From Sphingomonas_B tabacisoli (GTDB lineage: Bacteria > Pseudomonadota > Alphaproteobacteria > Sphingomonadales > Sphingomonadaceae): 64,000 bases of DNA. How positions within the stretch are numbered: the first letter of the stretch is position 1; each line of letters begins with the position of its first letter. Made by a program: the position numbers and the translations under genes. The DNA is taken from contig NZ_JBHUDY010000002.1 of assembly GCF_042678385.1 (NCBI RefSeq), positions 434,001 to 498,000 on the forward strand, read 5' to 3'. Positions 25,127-33,135 of this stretch are shown here, in pieces. The notes beneath the pieces were generated by a model. The model saw only the letters and a list, made by a program, of their open reading frames with translations, had not been told where the DNA came from and did no database searches.

Positions 25127-27391
25127 ATGAACCGTCGTCACCGCTTCATTTCCGCATTGCTGGCTGCGGCCTCACTCTCTTCCGGTGCGGGAGCCCAAGC
25201 GACCGCTCGCACGGACGCAGCTATCGAGCGTCGGGTGGAATCCTTGCTCAGCCAAATGACGCTCGATGAGAAGGCGGCGCAGCTCACCACAGTCTTCGCG
25301 CTGCCGCCGATGAAGGCCATCGTGGATAAGCGCGCCGCGACAGGCGCGGGCTCGTTCCTGTTTGTCACCGATCCCAAGGAAACCAACCGGCTCCAGCGGC
25401 TCGCGATGGAGAATTCCAGGCTGAAGATTCCGATCCTGTTCGGGTTCGACGTGATTCATGGCCTATCGACGATCTTTCCCGTGCCGATTGGGATGGCCGC
25501 CTCTTGGGATCCCGGCATGGTGGAGCGTGCGCAGAGCATCGCCGCGGCCGAATCCCGCGCGGTGGGCATTCACTGGGCCTTCGCGCCTATGGTCGACATC
25601 GCGCGGGATGCCCGTTGGGGCAGGATCGTCGAAGGGGCAGGTGAAGATCCGTATCTTGGCAGCGCCATCGCCGCTGCGCAGGTGCGCGGATTCCAGGGGG
25701 ACCGGCTCGGGGCAGCGGGACACATTATCGCCGGTCCGAAACACTATGCCGGCTACGGCGCCGCGCTCGGCGGTCGCGACTATGACGAGGTGGACCTGTC
25801 CGAGTCCCAGCTGTGGAACGTCTATTTGCCGCCGTTCAAGGCGGCGATCGACGCAGGCGCAGGCAACATCATGAGCGCCTACATGGCTGTTAACGGAGTG
25901 CCCGCGACGGGCAATCATTGGCTGCTCACTGATGTCTTGCGCGGCAAATTGGGTTTCCGCGGCTGGGTGGTCAGCGACGCGGAAGCCGTCAACAGCCTGA
26001 AGACGCACGGCTTGGCCGCGAACGGGCAGGGGGCCGCGGCTCGGGGGCTGAATGCGGGCGCAGACATGGAGATGGCCCTCTTCCAGCCGGCCTTTGCCAA
26101 CCTGCCGAAGGCCGTGGCCGCGGGGGAGGTGAGCCCGGCGCGTCTCGACGAGGCCGTGCGCCGGGTTCTCGAGGCCAAGGTCAGGATCGGCCTGTTTGAA
26201 AATCCCTATGTCGATGAGGCGAAGGCGGCAAAGACGTTGCGCGCGCCTGCCCATCTCGATGCCGCCCGCGTTGCGGCGGAACGCTCGGCCGTGCTCCTTC
26301 GCAACGAAGGCGCTCTATTGCCCTTGGACCGCCGGAAGCTGAAGTCGCTGGCAGTCATCGGGCCACTGGCCGATTCCCCGCGCGACTCGGTGGGGCCATG
26401 GGTATTCAACCAGAACCAGCCTCCCCAGCAAAGCATCCTCGAAGGCATACGGAAGAAGGTTGGCTCGAAAATCGACATTCGTTTTGCGCCGGGAGTAGCG
26501 TTGCCTCCCCGCGTCAATCCATCGCCCTTCGAAACCGTGGTCGGCAAAGTGGAACGGCCGGCGCCTCCCGACGACATGACTGGGATCGCGGAAGCGGCCA
26601 AGCTCGCGGCAGGCGCTGATGCCGTCGTCCTCGTTCTCGGCGAAGGGCAGGACATGATCGGCGAATCGGCATCCCGTTCGTCATTCGATTTGCCCGGCCG
26701 CCAGCAGGAACTGCTCGATGCCGTGATCGCGACCGGCAAGCCGGTGGTCCTGCTGCTTATGAATGGCCGTCCGCTCGATCTGAAGGCCAGCGAACCGCAA
26801 GCAATCCTAGAAATGTGGTATCCCGGTTCGCGGGGCGGCGATGCCGCTGCCAATCTGCTGTTCGGTGATGCCGTGCCGGGAGGCAAGCTGCCCTTCACTT
26901 GGCCTCGTAATGTGGGTCAGGTTCCGCTCATTTATTCCTATCTCACCTCGCACGAACCGCTCAAGGCCAACAAACGCTATTGGAACGAGTCTAACGCGCC
27001 CGCCTATCCTTTCGGTCATGGCCTGAGCTACACGAGCTTTGCCTATGCCGGTCTCAAGATCGACAAGTCGAAGATTGCACCAGGCGAAAGCGTGACCGTT
27101 TCAGTGGATGTGAAGAACACCGGTGGGCGCGCGGGCGACGAGGTGGCGCAGCTCTACATTCACCAGCGCGTCGGCTCGGCCGCGCGACCCGTGCGCGAAC
27201 TGAAGGGGTTCCGGCGCGTGTCGCTGAAACCCGGCGAGACACGCACATTGTCCTTCCGCATCGGTCCCGACGAGTTGCGTTACTGGAATTCGGCGACCCG
27301 CGATTGGGTGCTCGAGGAGAGCAGTTTCGATGTTGCAGTAGGGGGTGATTCCACGGTGCCGTTCACGGGCACATTCACCGTAGAAAAGTGA
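25127..27391 (+). CDS. bglX: Exported GH3 beta-glucosidase (BglX-like)
   Basis: 754 residues from the ATG at 25127, which has GAAGGA at a good distance; an upstream GTG at 25106 overlaps the rhamnosidase stop but lacks a site. Signal peptide MNRRHRFISALLAAASLSSG. The GH3 N-terminal barrel has PILFGFDVIHGLSTIFPVPI and the nucleophile Asp in RGWVVSDAEAVNS (about residue 283); the second domain has LLRNEGALLPLD and the third a fibronectin-III-like fold (AYPFGHGLSYTSFAY). Close in pattern to periplasmic BglX. Predicted to remove beta-linked glucose or related sugars in the periplasm, last gene of the rhamnose plus-strand operon. Confidence 0.93.
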   Translation: MNRRHRFISALLAAASLSSGAGAQATARTDAAIERRVESLLSQMTLDEKAAQLTTVFALPPMKAIVDKRAATGAGSFLFVTDPKETNRLQRLAMENSRLKIPILFGFDVIHGLSTIFPVPIGMAASWDPGMVERAQSIAAAESRAVGIHWAFAPMVDIARDARWGRIVEGAGEDPYLGSAIAAAQVRGFQGDRLGAAGHIIAGPKHYAGYGAALGGRDYDEVDLSESQLWNVYLPPFKAAIDAGAGNIMSAYMAVNGVPATGNHWLLTDVLRGKLGFRGWVVSDAEAVNSLKTHGLAANGQGAAARGLNAGADMEMALFQPAFANLPKAVAAGEVSPARLDEAVRRVLEAKVRIGLFENPYVDEAKAAKTLRAPAHLDAARVAAERSAVLLRNEGALLPLDRRKLKSLAVIGPLADSPRDSVGPWVFNQNQPPQQSILEGIRKKVGSKIDIRFAPGVALPPRVNPSPFETVVGKVERPAPPDDMTGIAEAAKLAAGADAVVLVLGEGQDMIGESASRSSFDLPGRQQELLDAVIATGKPVVLLLMNGRPLDLKASEPQAILEMWYPGSRGGDAAANLLFGDAVPGGKLPFTWPRNVGQVPLIYSYLTSHEPLKANKRYWNESNAPAYPFGHGLSYTSFAYAGLKIDKSKIAPGESVTVSVDVKNTGGRAGDEVAQLYIHQRVGSAARPVRELKGFRRVSLKPGETRTLSFRIGPDELRYWNSATRDWVLEESSFDVAVGGDSTVPFTGTFTVEK

Positions 27392-27582
27392 TTCGGTACA
27401 ATCCGGCGACGGCGGCTCCCCCAAGATCATTCCGCGGCGGCGATGTTCCGCGCTGATTAAGTGTGGCTCACTTGACCGCCACATTGGGGAGCGCCAGCCA
27501 CCATGAAATTCGACCGAGAAATGGCTGTTCGTGTTCGGGAACGCGCCGCGCTGCGCGCATTTACAAGGAGTGAAGGCAACTT

Positions 27583-28878
27583 ATGGCTGTGGCACCCGGC
27601 ATCGCAACGAGCACCGATCCGAACACGGTCGAGGATGAAGGCGCGCACATCGACGCGCCTGAGCTGCGGCTGTTCGTCATGGCGCTATTCTTTATCTTCG
27701 GCGGGATCACCAGCCTCAACGACGTGATCATCCCGAAGCTGAAGGAGCTGTTCACGCTCAATTATATGCAGGCGATGCTGGTCCAATCGGCCTTTTTCGC
27801 AGCCTATTTCGCGGTTTCCATTCCCGGCGCACGGCTGGTCAAGCGGGTGGGCTATATGCGGGGTGCCGTGATCGGACTCCTCACCATGCTGGCGGGATGT
27901 CTGCTGTTCATCCCTGCCTCGGCGAGCGCCACTTTCGGCGTGTTCCTCGTCGCGCTGTTTGTCCTCGCATCCGGGATCACCATTGTTCAGGTGGTCGCCA
28001 ACCCTCTGATTTCATTACTGGGCCCAGCGCGCACCGCGCACAGCCGGCTGACCTTCGCTCAGGCGTTCAACTCGCTCGGCACAACCATCTTTCCTTATGT
28101 GGGCTCGATCCTGATCCTGGGCAGCCTCGCCACCGTGTCGGCGGCCGAACTGTCGGGCGAGGCGCTTGCGCGCTACCGGGTTGCGGAAACCCGCGCTGTG
28201 GTCGGCGCCTATGTGGGCCTCGCGATCGCGCTGGGGCTGGTGGCGGCGGTTGTCTGGTTCAATAGGAATCGGCTCAAGGGCGAGCGGCACGAGCAAGGCT
28301 CGGTTCTTGCGAGCTTCGACCTGCTGAAGCGGCTGCGCTTCGGCTTCGGCGCCGCCTGCATCTTCCTCTATGTTGGCGCCGAAGTCGCGATCGGCTCGCT
28401 GATCGTGAACTATTTGATGCAGCCGCATGTTCTGGGCCTGGCAGAACAAAGTGCCGGCAAGCTCATCCCGCTTTATTGGGGTGGAGCGCTGATCGGCAGG
28501 TTCATCGGTTCGGCCGTGCTTCGCCTCATCAGCCCCGGCAAGGTGCTAGCGTTCAACGCGCTCGGGGCCATCGCCTTAATCGCCATTTCCGCCAACGCCA
28601 CCGGCGCCGTCGCCGGCTACAGCCTGCTCGCCATCGGCCTGATGAACTCCATCATGTTCCCGACGATCTTCAGCCTCGCTTGCGAAGGCTTGGGACCGCG
28701 GGCCGCCGATGGATCGGGCGTGATCTGCGTGGCGATCGTCGGCGGAGCAGTGATCCCGCCGCTGACCGGCCAACTCGCCGATGCGAGCGGCAGCCTCGCT
28801 CTTTCTCTCGGGCTGCCCGCGCTCTGCTACGCCGTGATCGCTTCATTTGGAATCTACGCTCGCCGACCGGTCGTGTGA
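27583..28878 (+). CDS. FucP/GluP-like sugar:H+ symporter (FHS family)
   Basis: 431 residues, twelve predicted transmembrane segments. MFS of the fucose-hexose symporter family, recognisable by ALFFIFGGITSLNDVIIPKL near residue 35, GITIVQVVANPLISLLG, and LTFAQAFNSLGTTIFPYVGS. Relatives import L-fucose, glucose or galactose. AAGGAG lies twelve bases before the ATG. A 190-base gap separates it from the GH3 gene, so it may have its own promoter; a TGTGGC-N10-GCCACA repeat at 27462-27483 in that gap is a weak candidate control site. It probably imports glucose released by the exported glucosidases. Confidence 0.9.
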   Translation: MAVAPGIATSTDPNTVEDEGAHIDAPELRLFVMALFFIFGGITSLNDVIIPKLKELFTLNYMQAMLVQSAFFAAYFAVSIPGARLVKRVGYMRGAVIGLLTMLAGCLLFIPASASATFGVFLVALFVLASGITIVQVVANPLISLLGPARTAHSRLTFAQAFNSLGTTIFPYVGSILILGSLATVSAAELSGEALARYRVAETRAVVGAYVGLAIALGLVAAVVWFNRNRLKGERHEQGSVLASFDLLKRLRFGFGAACIFLYVGAEVAIGSLIVNYLMQPHVLGLAEQSAGKLIPLYWGGALIGRFIGSAVLRLISPGKVLAFNALGAIALIAISANATGAVAGYSLLAIGLMNSIMFPTIFSLACEGLGPRAADGSGVICVAIVGGAVIPPLTGQLADASGSLALSLGLPALCYAVIASFGIYARRPVV

Positions 28879-28903
28879 CCTTCCGTGCGGAATCCGAACA
28901 ATA

Positions 28904-28931
28904 TTGACAGCTCCGCCTTAACAGCTATTGT
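28904..28931 (+). promoter_or_regulatory. Sigma-70-like promoter of the redox operon
   Basis: A consensus TTGACA at 28904-28909 is followed after 16 bases by TATTGT at 28926-28931, 18 bases before the first ATG of the operon. The -10 element is embedded in the dyad at 28927-28947, so a bound regulator would block RNA polymerase. Confidence 0.5.
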
Positions 28932-28947
28932 TCGGCTTTCGAACAAT
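28927..28947. promoter_or_regulatory. Perfect 8-5-8 dyad, probable MarR-type operator
   Basis: ATTGTTCG and CGAACAAT flank GCTTT, a perfect inverted repeat ending one base before the start codon of the cytochrome c' gene. A further half-site CGAACAAT occurs at 28895-28902, just before the -35 element. Size and placement suit a MarR-family dimer; such a regulator is encoded seven genes downstream in the same operon (35270), suggesting autoregulation. Confidence 0.6.
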
Positions 28948-28948
28948 A

Positions 28949-29416
28949 ATGGCGGAGAGACTGGTGGGGAAGCGGGCGGCGTTGTGGGCGAGTCTTGCGA
29001 TGCTTGCAGTCGCTCCCGTGCTGGCGGCGACCGGGGCCGACGTGGCCCGCACGCGCCATGAGGGCTATCGCGAACTCGGCGCCGCCTTCAAGAACGTCAA
29101 TGACGAGCTGAAGGGGGGCAGCCCCCAAGTCTATGTGCTGCAACTCTCGGCGCGCCAGATCCGCAATGTCGCGCAACAGCAGTTCAACTGGTTCCCGGCC
29201 GGCAGCGGTCCCCAGCCGGGGGTGAAGACCCGCGCCAAGGTGGAAATCTGGGCCAATCCCGGCGAGTTCAAACGCCTCCAAACGGCCTTCGCCAATCAGG
29301 CGAACCTTTTCTTCCAGGCTGCGGCGACGCGCGATGTCGCAAAAATCCGGGCGCAGGTGAAGCCGTTGGGAGCAACCTGCGCCTCCTGTCACCGCAGCTT
29401 CCGCACCGAAGACTAG
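28949..29416 (+). CDS. Cytochrome c' family protein
   Basis: 155 residues. The ATG at 28949 gives a signal peptide (GKRAALWASLAMLAVAPVLA) and places the start just after the operator; an in-frame upstream ATG at 28928 would lie inside it. The mature part is a helical bundle ending in the heme-attachment site CASCHRSFR near the C-terminus, the cytochrome c' arrangement (CxxCH close to the end, then K/R-rich tail). Expected to be a periplasmic electron carrier or gas-binding heme protein. First gene of an operon with HiPIP, DUF1592/DUF1552 proteins and cytochrome b561. Confidence 0.88.
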   Translation: MAERLVGKRAALWASLAMLAVAPVLAATGADVARTRHEGYRELGAAFKNVNDELKGGSPQVYVLQLSARQIRNVAQQQFNWFPAGSGPQPGVKTRAKVEIWANPGEFKRLQTAFANQANLFFQAAATRDVAKIRAQVKPLGATCASCHRSFRTED

Positions 29417-29439
29417 GGTAGCTGAAGGAGAGCGCTGCG

Positions 29440-30219
29440 ATGAAGCCGAGGTACTGGATCGGTATCGCGATAGCGGGATGGGCCGCTGCGGCAGCGGGGC
29501 AACCTGCCGACATGCCCATTCCACCGGTCACGACGATGGCCTTTCCGGCTGGCATTTCCGTGGCGAAGCTTAGCGACGGCCAAGTCTTTGTCGATGTTAA
29601 GGGGCGCACGCTGTACGGGCTCGACATGCGCACGGTGCTGCGCTGGACGGCCGATCCGGTGCAGTTCTGCCAAGCTAGCTGCACACAGGAATGGGAACCG
29701 TTGCGCGCGCCTGCCGATGCGGGCCCGCCCGCCAATTTGAAGCCGTCCCGTCGCGAGGAGGGGAGTGCCCCGGTTCCGGATTGGTCCGTGGCCAACGGCC
29801 CCGCCGGCCCGCAATGGGTCTATAAACGTTGGCACCTCGTCTTCACGCGCAAGGGCGAAGCACCGGGCTCGGCTGCCTTTGACGGTGCGGACGAGCTTAG
29901 CTGGAACTCGCTGAAGTTCGTGCCGCCCGTGCCACAACTGAGCGCGCCGCCGGGCATCAAGCCGGTCTTCGTGCGCGGCGCCTATGTGCTTGCGGATGAT
30001 CAGGGCCGGCTGCTGTTCACCGGCAAATGCGAGGCAAGCTGCAGCGGCTGGACAGAGTTGGCGGCTGGCCTCGCCGATGGCGGCCTGGGCGACTGGTCCG
30101 TGTCTCGCGCCGGCGACCGCGCCCAGTATCTCTATCGGGGCGCCCCCGTCTTTGTGAGCCCGACCGGCGCGCCGGATGACCTTCCCGCCGGGTCGACGAT
30201 GTTGAGGCCGGACAGATGA
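29440..30219 (+). CDS. Secreted-repeat protein (COG4315-like), two repeats
   Basis: 259 residues, AAGGAG nine bases before the ATG. Signal peptide MKPRYWIGIAIAGWAAAAAG. Two copies of the short beta module seen in COG4315 secreted/lipoprotein repeats: TLYGLDMRT...CQASCTQEWEPL in the first and RLLFTGKCEASCSGWTEL in the second, each with a CxxxC pair and a conserved Trp. The molecular role of this family is unknown; members are frequently found with c-type cytochromes and peroxidase-like proteins. Stop overlaps the next start (ATGA). Confidence 0.75.
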   Translation: MKPRYWIGIAIAGWAAAAAGQPADMPIPPVTTMAFPAGISVAKLSDGQVFVDVKGRTLYGLDMRTVLRWTADPVQFCQASCTQEWEPLRAPADAGPPANLKPSRREEGSAPVPDWSVANGPAGPQWVYKRWHLVFTRKGEAPGSAAFDGADELSWNSLKFVPPVPQLSAPPGIKPVFVRGAYVLADDQGRLLFTGKCEASCSGWTELAAGLADGGLGDWSVSRAGDRAQYLYRGAPVFVSPTGAPDDLPAGSTMLRPDR

Positions 30220-31424
30220 AGCACTTACGTGGCAAGCGCGTATGGTCTCGCGGGGCGGATGTGGCGGTGGCCGCGGCTACGGCGCTTGCCATCGGCGTGT
30301 GGTTCAAAGCTCCCGATTTCGCAGGTTCCGCGGCCGTGGCGGCCCCGACCGTCAAACTCCCGCAGGTGCCGGCCAATGGCGAGATGGGCTTCGTCGTCAG
30401 CCGGTTCGGCCCCGCCGTCGTCGAAGGCGACAAGACGGCCTGCCCGCAAGGCCCGGGCTTCACGCTTCGTGAGTCCTATCTGGACTCGCTGCCGTCCGCC
30501 GAGCGCGCGCGCCTTTCTCTCCCGGCGAACGAGCCTGAGCTGACCAAGCGCTGGCAGGCGCTCGCCTTCGGGCCCAACGGAACGAACATCTGTTCGCAGC
30601 CGGACATGTTCGACCGCCCGGTGATCAAGCGGACGGTGCAGAGCAGGCGCGCGGTCGGCATGAACCTGGATGGGGACTCGGGTGATGGCTCGGGCAATGC
30701 GGAAAGCTGCACGCACGAGAATTTCACCAGCCCTTCGGGTGAGCGGGGCATCGATAACCAGGCCTACCGGGTGCTCGGCTGCTCCTATCTGGGCCCCGAC
30801 GGCACCGCGGGCGAGGTCACGCGCGGATACAGCCAGTTTCTGGCTTCGGGCGAATGGACGCAGCTTATCCTGGTGAGAGGCGTCGACAGCCTGGAGCATG
30901 ACGAGGATGTCGAAGTGATCTACGCCAACACGCCTGACCGGCCGCCGGTCGACAGCAAGGGCAACTTCATTCCCGGCGCCAGCTTCACGGTCAGCAACAC
31001 GCTGCCGCGCTATCGCAACGTGCTGCGCGGGCGGATCGATCATGGCGTCATCACGACCGAGCCGAACGACATCAAGCTGACCCAGACCTGGGGGCAGGGC
31101 GGTGCCCGCGACATTCGCGGCAACCGCACCAAGTTCGACTTGCGACGCGCGAGACTGCGCCTGAGCATTCAGGCCGATGGCAGCCTCAAGGGCGTGGTCG
31201 GCGGCTATCAGCCCGCGTGGGAGCTGATCCAGAGCCCGTCCCTTGGCGGCGTCGGAGCAGCCCTGGTGGCTGGAGTGGATTGCGCCGCGCGTCTGAAGAC
31301 CCTGAAGATGTACGCGGACGGCATTCGCGATCCCAAGACCGGGCAATGCACCGGCGTGTCGAATGCCTATGATCTCGCCGCCGTCCCTGCCATGGTCAAC
31401 GACGTACCGGAGGCAAGGCGATGA
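30216..31424 (+). CDS. Exported protein of unknown function in the redox operon
   Basis: 402 residues; I do not recognise the family. The N-terminus (RSRGADVAVAAATALAIGV-like, residues 10-30) can be a signal anchor or signal peptide, and the rest is soluble. At least six cysteines are spread through the mature protein (TACPQG, NICSQPDMF, ESCTHENF, LGCSYLG, VDCAARL, GQCTG), suggesting disulfides or cofactor contact. It is locked between the secreted-repeat and DUF1592 genes by ATGA overlaps at both ends, so it is very likely a subunit or maturation partner of the DUF1592/DUF1552 pair. Confidence 0.7.
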   Translation: MKHLRGKRVWSRGADVAVAAATALAIGVWFKAPDFAGSAAVAAPTVKLPQVPANGEMGFVVSRFGPAVVEGDKTACPQGPGFTLRESYLDSLPSAERARLSLPANEPELTKRWQALAFGPNGTNICSQPDMFDRPVIKRTVQSRRAVGMNLDGDSGDGSGNAESCTHENFTSPSGERGIDNQAYRVLGCSYLGPDGTAGEVTRGYSQFLASGEWTQLILVRGVDSLEHDEDVEVIYANTPDRPPVDSKGNFIPGASFTVSNTLPRYRNVLRGRIDHGVITTEPNDIKLTQTWGQGGARDIRGNRTKFDLRRARLRLSIQADGSLKGVVGGYQPAWELIQSPSLGGVGAALVAGVDCAARLKTLKMYADGIRDPKTGQCTGVSNAYDLAAVPAMVNDVPEARR

Positions 31425-33133
31425 TCAAGCTGCGTCGCATCTTGTCGTTGGCTTCAGCCTTGCCGTTGCTGCTGGTCGGTTGCACCACTGCGGAGGGGCC
31501 CAAGAGCGCCGATAAAGCCGAAACTCAGGCGGCCCTGTCTGCCGCGCCGCTCAACCGGATCGTCGGCACGCGCCGCCTGACGGAAACGCAGTATCGCAAT
31601 AGCATCGCCGACATTTTCGGCCCTGACATCCGGGTGGCGGGGCGGTTCGAACCGATTGTGCGACCCGCGCACGAGCTGATCGCATCGGCGGCTGCCAGTT
31701 CGACGATTTCGCCGACCGGTTTCGAGCAGTTCGACGCGGTCGGGCGAGGCATTGCCGCTCAGGTCTTTGGCAAGGAGCATCGCGCCCGATTCGTCCGTTG
31801 CACGCCGCGCAACGAGCGCCAGGCCGATCCGGATTGTGCGGCAAAGACGCTGAAGCCGATCGGGCGCTACCTGTTCCGACGGCCGATGACGGCTCAGGAA
31901 ATCGCTTTCTACGTCAAGCTGGCGGGAGACGCCGCCACCCCGGTCGGATCTTTTTATGACGGGCTCGCCACAGCACTCGCGATCATGCTGGTTTCGCCCG
32001 ACTTCCTGTACGTCGTCGAAACCGCCGAGCCCGATCCGAGCCATCCGGACGAATTGCGGCTCGATAATTTTGCGCGGGCGTCCCGCCTCAGTTTTCTGCT
32101 CTGGAACTCGACCCCGAACGAGGCGCTGCTGCAAGCGGCGGAACAGGGGCGGCTTACCGACTCTAACGAATTGGCCGCCATTGCCGAACACATGATCGGC
32201 TCACCCCGGTTCGAGCAGGGCGTGCGCGCCTTCTTCTCCGATCTGCTGCTGTTCGAGAAATTCGACGAGATCGCCAAGGACCCGATCGTCTATCCGCGCT
32301 TCAATCAGGAAGTCGCGCAAGCCCTGCCCGAACAGATGCTCCGCACGATCGTCGATCATCTGGTCAATCGCGACGGCGACTATCGCGAACTGTTTACGAC
32401 GCCCCGCACATTCATGACGCGGTCGCTCGGGCCGCTCTACGGGGTTCGGGTGCACAAACCCGCAGGCTGGGAGCCGTTCGAATTCGGTCCTCAGGATGAT
32501 CGCGCGGGCCTGCTCGGCCAGGCCGGTTTTCTGGCCCTCTATTCCCACTCCGGCCGCAGCTCGCCGACGCTTCGGGGCCGAGCGATCCGCGAATTGCTGA
32601 TGTGCCAGCCGGTGCCGAACCCGCCCGGCAATGTGAACTTCACCGCCGTGCAGGACACCTCGAACAAGAAGATGCCAACTGCGCGCATCCGCTTGGCGGC
32701 GCATGCCACCGATCCGGTGTGCGCTGGCTGCCACAAGATCACCGACCCGCTCGGTCTGCCGCTGGAGCGGTTCGACGGCATCGGCGCCTTTAGAGCCACT
32801 GAAAACGAGACGCCGATCGATGTCCGGGGGTCGCTGGACAATGTGTCCTTCGGTGGCGCCGCCGGGCTTGGCAGGGCGATGGCGACGAACCCGTCGACGA
32901 GCCAGTGCGTTGCCTTGCGTGCGCTTGAATATGCAGTCGGGAGGACGAGCGGCGAGGACTCGACGCTTGCGGAAGCGGTCGAGAAGAAGTTCGCCGCCGC
33001 CGATTATCGCATCCGCGCCTTGTTCCTTGAGGTCGCGACGATGCCGGAAGCCTATCGCATCAAGCCGGTGCCGCTGCTGAAAGCGCCCGATGAAGTCGCC
33101 GCATCGGGCGCAGCCTCGTCGAAGGGAGATTGA
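31421..33133 (+). CDS. DUF1592/DUF1588/DUF1585 protein with a c-type heme site
   Basis: 570 residues, probable lipoprotein (LASALPLLLVGCTTAEG: lipobox LVGC). The modules run in the order known from large planctomycete and myxobacterial proteins: DUF1587/1595-like start (RRLTETQYRNSIADIFG), DUF1592 (ASRLSFLLWNSTPNEALLQA), DUF1588 (GLLGQAGFLALYSHSGRSS, RGRAIRELLMCQPVPNPP) and DUF1585 (LERFDGIGAFR). A CAGCHKITDPLG motif near residue 433 is a textbook CxxCH heme-attachment sequence. Function unproven; with the DUF1552 partner, HiPIP and cytochromes nearby, a periplasmic oxidoreductase is likely. Confidence 0.85.
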   Translation: MIKLRRILSLASALPLLLVGCTTAEGPKSADKAETQAALSAAPLNRIVGTRRLTETQYRNSIADIFGPDIRVAGRFEPIVRPAHELIASAAASSTISPTGFEQFDAVGRGIAAQVFGKEHRARFVRCTPRNERQADPDCAAKTLKPIGRYLFRRPMTAQEIAFYVKLAGDAATPVGSFYDGLATALAIMLVSPDFLYVVETAEPDPSHPDELRLDNFARASRLSFLLWNSTPNEALLQAAEQGRLTDSNELAAIAEHMIGSPRFEQGVRAFFSDLLLFEKFDEIAKDPIVYPRFNQEVAQALPEQMLRTIVDHLVNRDGDYRELFTTPRTFMTRSLGPLYGVRVHKPAGWEPFEFGPQDDRAGLLGQAGFLALYSHSGRSSPTLRGRAIRELLMCQPVPNPPGNVNFTAVQDTSNKKMPTARIRLAAHATDPVCAGCHKITDPLGLPLERFDGIGAFRATENETPIDVRGSLDNVSFGGAAGLGRAMATNPSTSQCVALRALEYAVGRTSGEDSTLAEAVEKKFAAADYRIRALFLEVATMPEAYRIKPVPLLKAPDEVAASGAASSKGD

Positions 33134-33135
33134 CC

